Source: Symsagittifera roscoffensis
Lineage: Eukaryota; Xenacoelomorpha; Acoela; Convolutidae
Direction of reading: 5' to 3'
NCBI RefSeq assembly: GCF_963678635.1
Contig: NC_087070.1
Span: 9,892,539 to 9,956,538 of the forward strand
DNA: 64,000 bases
Position numbers and translations under genes: made by a program. Of the stretch, positions 1-12,300 are shown piece by piece. Position 1 is the stretch's first letter. The number at the start of each line of letters is the position of its first letter. A model generated the notes under the pieces. That model searched no databases, was not told the DNA's origin, and saw nothing but the letters and a program-made list of their open reading frames with translations.

Positions 1-244
1 TCTGGATCTAATAAATCTCATATTTGAATCATAATTTCGCAAAATTAAAAAAAAATAATAAAAATTTACAAAATCTGAAAAATGATCATTACTTGAAATA
101 ACCTTTTTGAGAAGTAAATTCCACAAAAAAAACTTATTTTAGTTGTTCAAAACCGTTAGAATAAACTTCAGAACTTTTTAAATTTCAGCATCTAGAAAGA
201 TTTCGCTTTTACGGTGGTCAACGAAACCAACCAATAGTTTACGA
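1..244 (+). other. Upstream of myosin start: probable 5' intron end and 5' UTR
   Basis: AT-rich non-coding sequence with an acceptor-like TTTCAG ending at 188. From there a 56-nt stretch leads to the ATG. This could be the 3' end of a 5' UTR intron or, in animals that use a spliced leader, a trans-splice acceptor. The sequence does not decide between them. No promoter element is visible. Confidence 0.35.
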
Positions 245-385
245 ATGATGGTGTTTTTGAACCGTGGGGATTACGTGTGGCTTGATGACCCGTCAAGCAC
301 CAGTGAGATCCACGTTCAAATTGGGGCCCAGGTGTTGCAGGCCGAGAACGGAATCGTGAATCTTCGGGACGACGATGGACGGGAG
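245..385 (+). CDS. MYO7A: Myosin VII exon 1 (residues 1-47)
   Basis: Encodes the N-terminal SH3-like segment (GDYVWLDD ... [11 protein letters not shown]). The donor is GAG|GTTAGA at 386, phase 0. Intron 1 (326 bp) shows nothing recognisable. Confidence 0.85.
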
Positions 386-3300
386 GTTAGATCATAGAAA
401 ATTCAGTTCTGACCTAGAAAAAATAATTGCAAGGTCTGAATCAAAGGGATCGAAAAGAAACAAAAATACATGCTTAAAACAAAATTTAAAAATATGTCAA
501 GCTTTCGTTAATCTCATTCTGGAAATTTAAACTAAAATAAAAAATAGACTTAATGAGATTATCAAAATTGTTGTCATAACAAACAAAACTTTTCAAAAAG
601 TTTTGTTTCTGAAAAGATCTTCAATTTGTGGGTCAATAAACTTTCGAGTCGTTGTCAGGTGAAATGAAAAGTATTAAAAAAATCGTTTTCTCAAGCTTTG
701 AAACATTTCAGGTGAAGATTTCGATGACGAAACAAAACAAGCGCTATTCGGCTCCGAGTCCCATGCACGTTTCGTCCATTCGTGGCTGCGAAGACATGAT
801 CGAACTCGGCGACTTAAACGAGGCGGGGATATTACGAAATCTAAACGAAAGATACAAACGGAACCTCATCTATACTTACACCGGTTCAATTCTAGTCGCA
901 GTGAATCCTTATCAACATCTTACCATATATGGAAGTTCTACAATTAACCAGTATAAGGATAAGCGAATTGGTACTTTGCCGCCTCATATTTTCGCAGTTG
1001 CCGATAATGCCTACCACAAAATGATAAGAAATACCCAAAACCAGTGCATAATTATATCCGGAGAATCTGGGTCGGGTAAAACTGAGTCCACAAAACTGAT
1101 TTTACAGTTTTTCGCCGCACTGAGCAATCAACATAGTTGGATTGAACAGCAAGTTTTGGAAGCTAATCCAATTTTGGAAGCGTTCGGGAACGCCCGAACA
1201 ATGAAAAACGACAACTCGAGTCGTTTCGGGAAATACATAAACGTGCATTTTGACTCAAAAGGGGCAATTCGAGGCGCCAAAATTGACGAATACCTTCTGG
1301 AAAAATCTCGACTTACTTTTCAAGCGAAAGCCGAGCGGAATTTCCATATTTTCTACTGTCTAATCGCTGGACTGTCTGAACAGCAAAAAGAGATGCTTAA
1401 GGTTTCGAAGTCAGAGGATTTTGTGTATCTGAGAGAGGGATGCAATGTTATTGACAAATTTGGCTATGAGAAGGTAGATTATTTGTTGACAGATCTAAAG
1501 CATAAAAAAATGAATTTTTTTCACTTATTGATTTTTTGATTTTTTCTCATTTTTGATAATTTTCATGAAAAACAAGCAATTTTTAGCCACTCCAATCAAT
1601 TCAATAAATTATGCGAGCAAACTCAAATTCCTTGGCAAGAAATTATAATACATTTCTTTTTCCGTTTGATAAAACCTTTTTTGAAAAAAGTATGCTTCTA
1701 TACATTAAATCTTTTGTACAAACAAAAACAATTATGTTCGTCGGCCAAACAAATATGTTCGTCGGCCAAACAAATATGTTCGTCGGCCAGTTTCCAAAAA
1801 ACTAGTCACATATTTGTTGTCTTTTAATATTCATTTGGTTAACCCTCAATCTAGGACCGGAAGGACTTTGCGACCGTGATGAACGGGATGAGAGTGCTGG
1901 AGTTCTCGGAAAAAGAGGTGGAGGCGATGATCCAGTTACTCTGCGGCATGCTACACTGTGGCAACATCCAACTCGTTGCCATCGACGGACCCCACGAAGG
2001 TTTTTTTATGTTTCAAGAAAAATTGAATTTGAGACTTGTGAATCAAGGAGAACTATAACAATGACGCAATTATTACTTCAAAGTCTCAGACTATCGTTTC
2101 AAAAAGTTTTTTCTACATTCATCTTAATATCTTTGCTTTTTTGTGGCATTGTTATACAGCACAAAGAAAAAATATTAACTGACCTGTAGGTTTGGGATCA
2201 AATCCCTATTTTGTTGAGAGTCGGTTTGCTTTTTGAATAAAAGTTCTGAATTGAGTCTTGCTTCTAATTTTTGACGATTAATTTTTTTTTCGAAATACCA
2301 TTTCAGAGTTCAGTCAAGTACAGGAGTCGACCTCGTTGGAAACAACATCCGCTCTCCTCGAAGTATCCAAGGAAACTCTGGTCAAATCGATCACGGAAAA
2401 AACCACAAAAACCGGTCACGAGGATGTCCTGTCACTGCACAAACTGGAAAAATCCTATGACGTAAGAGATGCACTCGTGAAAGGAATCTATTCACGACTG
2501 TTTGCGTGGATAGTTCGGAAAATAAACCGAGCGATTAACAACGAGCCGGTTTCTAGATTGTTCAAAAATGTTGGAGTTCTCGACATTTTCGGGTTCGAAA
2601 TATTCGACAAAAACTCATTCGAACAGTTTTGTATCAATTTCGCGAACGAGCATTTGCAACAGTTTTTTGTCCGGCATATTTTTAAACTTGAACAGCAAGA
2701 ATACAATAACGAGTCAATTAATTGGCGTCATATTGAATTCACCGATAATCAAAATTGCCTTGAGCTTCTTGGGCAAAAACCGATGAACCTGTTTGCCCTT
2801 TTAGACGAAGAAAGCAAGTTTCCAAGGGGTACTAACCACACGTATTTGGAGAAAATCTCATATCGGCATTCAAATAACATCTTGTTCAAAAAACCGAAAA
2901 ACAACAACGACATTCGCTTCACGCTGACTCATTTCGCTGGTGACGTAACGTATGATTGTGACAGCTTTATCGAAAAAAACCGAGATACATTTAGTTCCGA
3001 TTTGCTTACGATGATCAAAAACTCGAGGAACGATCTGCTAATTGAACTTTTCCGAGATGAAGTTTTGGAGTCGAGAGGTCACGTGGTGCATCATCATACG
3101 TTGGGATCCCAGTTCCGGAAGTCGCTGGACTCTCTTATGAAGACTCTTCAGCAATGTCAGCCTTGGTTCGTGCGGTGCATTAAGCCGAATGACCACAAAG
3201 GCAAACAGAACTTCGACCGAATTCTGGTCTGCCGACAGCTCCGCTATTCAGGTATTGAATCGTAATCGAAATCGAATTTATTACTAATCGAATTTTTAAG

Positions 3301-6300
3301 CTTTAAGCTCCGTTAAAAAGTTTACCGGAGAAAATCGAAGGAAAAATAGAAAAAAACTTGTGAAAATGATGCAAGTGAGCCAAAATGAAGGTTAAAATCA
3401 CATGAAAAACAATAATAAAAGTTGTCAACTTTCGTCGATGACCATTACTTCTAATTAATTTTAATTTGATTTTCAACGAAACTGATAAGCTAGACAAGTT
3501 ATATTAAATTAAAACTTTTTTTAATAGGTTGTCGAAGGGTAAATAATCAGTTGATATGATATAAATTTGTTTGAGTATACATGATCATTGGCACTTCAGG
3601 AAGTGCTGAAACTTTGAATGCACTTAATAATTATTTGATTGTTAAATTGTTTAATTAATTGCAGGAATGATGGAAACAATTCGAATCCGGAAAGCGGGAT
3701 ACCCAATGCGACACCACTTCGACTACTTTTTCCAGAGATACCGGATGCTCCTGGCTACCACGCCCGACCGCATTTCCTTCCGACGGAACCCAGACACGAA
3801 GGAAGCCGCTAGAATCATATGCGAAAACTTCCTCGGAGCCAGCGCCGACTGGCAACTCGGCCGGACTAAAATCTTCCTGAAAAACACGCACGACTCATTT
3901 TTGGAAACTAAACGAGATGAGCTTATCAACCAAAACGTAGTCAAGCTTCAAAATTGGTTTAGAATGCATACAAGCAAGAAAAAGTTCAAATACACCAGAA
4001 GCAAAGCCATCAAAATACAGTCATGGTACCGAATGCGGAAAAGCCGAAAAGCATACTTTAAAATGCTGAAAGGATTTAACAGACTTCAAGCGACCTTCAG
4101 GTCACGAGAACTAGTTAAAATTTATAACCAAAAGCGAGAAATGATTATCGCTTTGCAGAGTCTATGCCGGGCAAAAATAGCCCGCGACAAGGTCAAAACA
4201 GAACGTGAGGCTTCGAAAGTTGTCACAATTGAAGTTAAACATGTAAATTCTGATTTAAGAAGCGACGTTTTGCTTGAATTGGAAAGACACAAGGAGCAGT
4301 TCTGGATCCAGAAAAATCTAGAAGAATCTAGACTGAGAAAAGAATTGGGAAACGTTAAAGAAGCGCAAAAAGAAGCGCAGCGTTTGTATAACAATCGACT
4401 GAAAAGCTTCAAGCGAAAGATGATGGAAAATCCCGAAAAAATTTTAAGCCAGTCAAGGAATAAAAAAGATAAAAATCAGTTGGAAGTTTCTGATTTTGAC
4501 GAAGTTGACAACTTATCAGTATCTGGAAGCGAACGTCGTGTTATAGCTCCTCCGCAAGCGTTCCAGGACTTGGAAAACTTAGACGACAGCGGATCGACTT
4601 TCGGAAGGATCCAAGCGATTACTCCGGAGTCCGACGAGAGAACTTCTTTGACGCGGAGTTACAATGAGTACCAGTTTTCAAAGTTCGCTCTGACGTATTT
4701 CCAGGTTTGGTATTTATGTGCAGGTTTTATATTTGCTATTTATCTGAAACAGAATTGATAACCGAAGTAATGTTTTTGACTGCCATAATCCCATCGCAAA
4801 AAGCTGGATTTTGTACCCCTTTAAAAATTTGGATCATTTACTCATACGAGATACGGCAGCAATTTATAGTCTAAAATGTTTCAGATTTTAGAGCGCACAA
4901 AATCACTTTTTTGTGCCTTTTGTATTTTTATTTTCTTTTTAAAAAGAAAAACTCGAAGTTAATTTTACTGAAGGTGAAGTGAAGTAAAACAAAAATTGAA
5001 TACGAAATTTTTAATTTTAATGATGAAAGAACAAAATAGAATGACTGGTTTTAAGGGCAACAACACTTCCACTCACGTGACCAACAGTATTAAGCAGCCG
5101 CTGACGTCAATCAAGGACTCTATTGACACCTGTGCTGCTATTTCTATTTTCAACATCATCCTGCGATTCATGGGGGATGTCCCCTTTTCACCTACCACCG
5201 CGTTCAATTCCACAAACACGTCTACCTCAGGGCAAGAAAGAGTACCATTACTCCATTTTTTTCATTATTTTTTTCAAAAAAAGGTTCCATGTGATCTGTT
5301 TGCATGAATATTCTAAACTCAAGGGTTGAATTTGCTAACACAGTTTGATTTTCCAGAAAGGATCTAAAATGGTTTACGGATAGGTAAGAAATAATATCAA
5401 CTCTAAGGGGTTTCATATGCCTATATTTTTGCTTGTATGTATGGTCAATTTTTGAGAAACATTTTGATAAAACCAAATGGCGGATTTTTTGAGGGAAAGG
5501 GGCATGTTTAAAACTTGAAAAAAGTTTCGATCTTTTTTAGGTCGTCCAAACTGATTTTCTGAGTTCTCCCGTATTTAGGCACTTTTTGGAAAATTATTAT
5601 CAAAAAGTTGCGTTTTTTCGGCGCGCTCCCCCTTAAATATTAGTATAGATTGGCGCCAAAGGCGCCTTTAGAATGATTTTAGGGTCCGTCAGCCAAAAAT
5701 AGATATCTTAAAAAAGTTCAAAGGGGGACCCAGACACGAAGGAAGCCGCTAGAATCATATGCGAAAACTTCAGGGGTCGAATACATCCTTAAGTAAAAGC
5801 GTCCGCCCCCCCCCCCCGCCACCACTAAATCCGCCCCTGAACTAAGGTATTATATACATTGGGGACTTTTCCCATGTTGGATAGAGGGCTTTTTAAAATA
5901 AACTGTCAAATCATATTAGCTTTTTCTGACAGGTACGGAAGTTTCCAGAGTCGCGGTAGTCACAACTCGGCAATGTTTGCAAATGCATCGGCCGACTCGA
6001 ACAATGTAATGAACAGAATTCACGATACTATTCGAAAAAACAAACAGTTCCAGGAAAACTTCAAAGGTATTTTTGTTCTCTCCGCCAAAGATAAGCCGAA
6101 ATTTGTTTAGTCGTTTTTTTTTTCACGCAAATTTAAGAAGAAAAAAACAGCGTCAGATGGTCTCCAATAAGACAAAAGCAGTGAATCCTTGCAAAAAATT
6201 CAAAAAACTCAAAATAATTTGAAATGTAAATACCCTGTGCTCATCAAATTGATTTTCTCTTTTTTTAAATAAAGCATTCTCTGACTCGACTACAGTAGAA

Positions 6301-9300
6301 GACCCGGGATTCCCCGCCATGGCAAACACTGGAAAGAAAAAAACTCTGGAAGTTATCGTGTTTAAACTCAGAACTTTTTTTAAATTGGGGTGGGGGGGTT
6401 AAGACCCGAAATCGAGCAAATGTATCTCCGCTATCAGATTAAACTAAAGCCTTAGTGCAACCTCAAACCTCATTTGTGTTTTTTAGACTACCAGACATCC
6501 AAGAAGAATTCAGTCAGCCGAAAACTGGCGTCTCTCACTTTGAAGAAGAAAAGCGCCCTCTCTCAACACATAACCCAGTCCAACTGGTCCGACCAAGACT
6601 CGTTCAACGCAGTTGAACAAACTCTAATAACACCTCTAGACCAGGTACACTATATCGTCGGCTATGGAATCGTTCGGCGTACTTTACGAGATGAAATTTA
6701 CTGCCAGATTTGTAAACAGCTCAGTCAAAACGAAGACAAACAAAGTCGTGCACGAGGTTGGATTTTGTTGTCCTTGTGTCTCGGATGTTTTGAACCTACT
6801 GCCGTTTTCAGCAACTACCTGAAATCTTTTCTCAACAACGCGCCGGCTAACTTTTCGAGTTACTGTCATAGACGATTGTCGCGAACTATGGAAAATGGTC
6901 CACGATCTCAGCCTCCGAGTTATTTAGAACTACAAGTTAGCAAATACATGAAGCACTTAACACTTCCTGTTATTTTGATGGATCATTCGATCAAAAAACT
7001 CGGAGCCGACTCGGCCACGACTGCTAAGGAACTCGTAAACGATATTTGTGATAAAATCGGCCTGCAAGATCGGTTCGGGTTTTCGATTTTCATTGCTTTG
7101 TACAATAAAGTGAGCTCTTTGGGAAGCGGAAACGAGCATATTTTAGACGCAATTTGTCAATGTGAACAGTATGCTAAGGAACTCAAAGCTTCGGAAAAAA
7201 ATGCACCTTATAGATTGTATCTGAGAAAAGAGTGCTTTAAACCATGGCATGATCCTATGGAAGACAAAATTTCGACTAATTTGATCTACCAGCAAGTTAC
7301 GAGGGGAATAAAATATGAAGAATATCGATTCGAAGACGAAGACGAATTATGTCAAGTCGCGGCCGAAAGGTATTTTATCGAGCACAAAAAACGAGGACCA
7401 AACGACCATAACCACTTAAACGAAATGTTGAAAAAATATTTGCCCCATTTTGGCGAAGGAAATTACTCTCTTGACTTTTCGTACCACGAAAAAGTAGTGA
7501 AAGCATTACATGAAGTATTTGCAAATGAACGTTCAATTGACCTAATAAAAGCAGAAACGGTTGAAATGGCTCGAAACAAATGGCCTCTTCTGTTCTCGTT
7601 TTTCTACGAGGCGCTCAAAATTTCGGGACCCAACTTGAGACGTAATGACGTAATAATAGCTCTAAATTGGACTGGAATTTTCCTAACCGACGAACGAGAA
7701 GACGTTTTACTTGAAATAACTTACCTTGAAGTTGTTTCTGTGAACGTGATTAAACGTGCGAACAAAACACCGTCCATTGAAATTCAGCTTATAACACGTG
7801 AAGAATTTTTGTTTGAAAGTTCAAATGCTGAAGAAATTCATGAAATTGTTCAGCATTTCCTCGAAGGTCTGAAAAAGAAGTCTAAATATTTGGTCACAAT
7901 TTCAGCGAGCAGAGAAGGATTGAATCAACAAGACTTCTTGAGGTTCCAAAAAGGCGAGCTTCTGGAATTGAGTTCGGGATTAACAGGTTCGGATATTTCC
8001 GACAAGTCTATTTTCACAGCCCGGAATGTGGATTCGGGCGAAATCGGAGTTGTGAGTCATGACCAAATTTACGTTTTACCCAGTATCAACCGTCCTTTGC
8101 CCGCAATTCTTCAAAGATTCGATTACAATCCAAATGAAAGGTCACATTTTTCACGAATCAGTCGACCTCTAAACATATCAGGGGAAGAGGTTCAAATCCC
8201 GCACACGCTGGAAGTTTTCGCACAGGATAATTTCCGTCAGAGTGAAAAAAGACGAAGTGTTACACTTAGAAGGTACAGGAATGTTCTTTGGGCGTTTAAC
8301 AAGGAGCCGATCAAACAACCTTTGCTGAAAAAGATTCTTCAAAGTGATTACATGGCTGAAAGTGCTTGCAATATGTTCACAGTACGTATTTTTACAAGTT
8401 CTTCTTTTTGTCTAAATATTCGGTATAGAGTTTAATCAAAGCTTTGTCAATTAATAATATGGCAATTATGAAAACTAAATGGTGAATCAATTTTGAGTAA
8501 CTATCACTTAACCATGTCCAAATCATGAACGAATAATGCGAAATAGAATTTTGAGGAAAGCATTGGTAAAAAAAGACGACTTTTTCAGCTTTTCAGTACA
8601 TTTTCAAATTTGTTCACCAAGAAAAAAATTGAGGAAAGCTTTGGTTGGTTAATCAAAAGACGAACTTTCCAGTATGTTTTCAAAATTGTTCACAAAGTGT
8701 TCTAATTTATTCTAGAATATTCTCAAGTACATGGGTGACTTCCCGTGCAAGAAGGTGAGGTCGGTGACGGAGTTGACAGATGGGATGTTCCTGCCTGCTA
8801 TCCAGTGTGAGCCCCTCAGAGACGAATTCTATTGTCAGGTAGCTTATCCATATTTGAATGAAGTTTGGAGGGTAATTTTTTGGTCAAAACTTTCTTCTAG
8901 GCTGCTTTAGAAGGAAATTTTTTTTGGTCTAAACTTTTCAAAAAGTGCCTATAAACGCCTTTTTTGGCTTGTTTCTTCTAGGCTGCTCTAGAGGGTAATT
9001 TTTTTAGTTTAATTTTTTCAAAAGATGCCTATAAACACCTTTTTGGCTTGTTTCTTCTAGGCTGCTTTAGAAGGTTTTTTTGGTTTAAATCTTTCAAAAA
9101 GTGCCTAAAAACGCCCTTTTTGTCTTGTTTCTTCTCGGCCGCTTTGAAAGGAATTTTTTTTTGGTCTAAGCTTTTCAAAAAGTGCCTATAAACGCCTTTT
9201 TGGCTTGTTTCTTCCAGGCTGCTTCAGAGGGTATTTTTTTAGTTTAAATTTTTCAAAAAATGCCTGTAAACATTTTTTTGGCTTGTTCTTCTAGGCTGCT

Positions 9301-12300
9301 TTAGAGGGTAATTTTTTTGGTCATAAAATTCCAAAAAGTGCCTAAAAACGCCTTTTTAGTTTTTTTCCAGGCCGTTTTGAAGGCTAACGTTTTTGGTCAA
9401 AAAACGTTAAAAGTTCTCAGTTCTTCACCCTCTGAGAACTGAGAACTGACCTCCATCAGCATGCTGGCTTACTCTTTTGTTAAAAATACTGCTACCTGTG
9501 TGTTGTTGTTGCTTAAATTACCAAGACATTTTCCTGCGAAATGTCCTAGCCTACCACATGAGTTATACTTCTTTCCCGTTGAAGGACGAGAATTATCCAT
9601 GCCAGGTTTTCTCTCGCAGTTTGGGCATTTCGATTTACTGTCATTTTGAGCTTTTTTTCTATCGTTTCCTGGTTTTTTGAAAGTTGTTATAGAACTGAAT
9701 GCATTTTCTTCTTTGCTATTAACCTCAGCGGGCCCAAGTCGCGAGATGAGCTACATTCGTATCATCTTGTCTTCAGCATCATAGGAGTTCTGATAACTTA
9801 CATTACTAGCAGCTACAATAAGACTTCCAAGAAAGTCGTTTTTGTCAGACCCTCCTTGATTCTGAACGGTCGATAGGAACATGGCTCGTTCAGCAACGAC
9901 CACATGTTCTCTGGGTCTGCAGTAAACACCTTCCACAGTGTGGATCTCATTGATTGTCATCTCGCTGAAGTTTTTTGGCGAAACTAAACTCCTCATCTTA
10001 TTTTGAATGTCTGCAGGATTCTTTCCGTCTGCAGCCTTGCTGCTTTTCTTCTCTGAGCATGCAACCATCCAAGGAACCGTCTTATCAGGTTTTGAAAGTT
10101 CTAAGGAAACTTCAGGATTATTAGTTTCAAGTTTCCAGTCCGGAAACCACTGTTGTGGATCGTTGCATGGCAAGAGATTAGTTACAAAGCTTTTACTGAG
10201 ATTGATGTTAATGACATTTTCCTTGAATTTTAGTTGGTATTTCGCCACAAAGTTCTTATCAGTGGTAAGTTCTTATCAAAAGTATACAGAAAAAACAAGA
10301 TAGGTCATCAGTGATAACTATCAGTTTTAGTCCACCGGTTCCCATTGTTTTTATTTTTTTAATTAAAATTACTTTCGAATTATGTAGCATCGCATTCATG
10401 GATAAGATAGATTAATATCATGAGAATCTATCTTGGTTGACACTTTGTGATAGTTGGTTAAATTTAACAGATAAGAAAGTGACAACAATAAACATAGAAT
10501 TGCCTCTGAACCAATTTCATGCGCTTCAACAGGTAAGTTCATATATTTGTTTTCTTCAGGTCACATACTAAGAGCTTTAACTTCGATGATTTCTCAGATC
10601 ATCACATTTCACTGATTTTTTAGTAATCCAAAAAATATATACATTGTAAACTCGGAATTGAAGTTTTTCTTTGATTCTTTAATTTAAATTAACTTCGTTT
10701 TTCAATTTACTCCCAATTTTAGGTGTTAGGCGTAATGGCGTGCCTTTGCGTAAACATCTCGAACCAAATGTTTTTTTTGTGGGTTATTGAGTTTGATTTT
10801 TCAGTTTTCGTTCCAATCAAGCTCTGATTTGATACGTAACCTCCTAATTTTCTGTGTGCTAATGATATATCCTGTTAAACATGGCCAACTTAGTTGAACA
10901 AGAGGAATGAAAGCAGGTAAACAGAAAAAAAATGGAATTGATTTTTTTGAAAAAAACTTCATTTTTTGATTTTCGAAGAAAAAAATAGATGGCCATAAAA
11001 AATTTTTTGAACTTCCGGACTCTTTTGTGATTGTCACTTTTTGGATTAAATTAACCCAATGAGAAAACTAGATAAATAGATAAAAACATTTTTCCGCTGG
11101 AAAATCTGAATATTAAATTCCTCTTTTGAAACCAGAAGTTGATTACGTTTTTCGTGACTCTTAAACTTTCGTTGTTCGATAGTGAAATTTGCCTTCTTTT
11201 TACAACAAAAATGAACTGAACTTAAAAAGAAATTAAAAATCAAACTGCGAAAAATTTACTGAAAAAAAATCACTGAGTTATTTTCTACGCCCATTAATCT
11301 TAATAAAGAATGTATGTTTTTTGAAGCGCATCTATTTTAGGTCATGAAGCAGTTAACTGAAAATCCGATGCAGTACTCTGTGACTAAGGGGTGGGAGTTG
11401 CTGTGGCTCGCCACTGGAGTGTTTCCCCCCTACTCGCAGAACGTGATCAAAGAGTTGAACCAGTTTCTCAAGACCAAGAACCCCCAGTATGCCCCCTTCC
11501 ACAAACAGTGCACCGAAAGACTCAGTAAGTTGTAGTTCACGGCGCACCCATCCTTAAATTTCAATATATTCATAGTTTCTCTCACAACATTTTTCTACTA
11601 TGTTTTTTACTATTTTTTCTTTCATTCTTTCAAACTATTTTAAAATTTCTCCTAATTAAGCTGTTGTAAGCCTGCTCGCTTGCTTTATTCGCTCGAGTTA
11701 AGACGAAAAATCAAAACTTGAAACCGGCTTTTCTCAACACTTGGAATTTTTTTTTGAATTCTTCAAGTGTCGTTCGAATAACGAGTGAAAGGGCTTTAAT
11801 ATGATATTACTCAACCCAGTCCGATGATTATTTGTGGTAGCTGGTTTTGCGTGGAAAACAAAAAGAAAAAAAAATAAAACACACCCGAATACAAAGTTCC
11901 TCCCCATTTTCAATGGTCGGATTAAATATGGAATTCTTTTTCAACAACGCTACTTGAGAGAGCGCCATTAGACTAAGAATTAGCCTGTATTCATTGAGCG
12001 TTTCTATCACACCAGCCGGAAACTCTTTTTGATAAGTAAGCCAATGTCCATTAATTGCCTCGGTGAAATAGAACCATCTGAATAAAATAACACAACAGCC
12101 ATAACAATGTCTGAAAAAATATTATAATGTCACTCAAGTTATTTAGTTCGGGCTCGCGTTTTTTGCAAATTAATTGAAAAGGTTTTTTTCAGGATTTGAA
12201 CAAAAATATTTTGAGCTCCTAGCAACTAAAACCAACTGAATACGGGATATTTTTTTATCAGATTTGCCATTTTTCAGTTTTTTTTTCGTCGAATTGTAGC

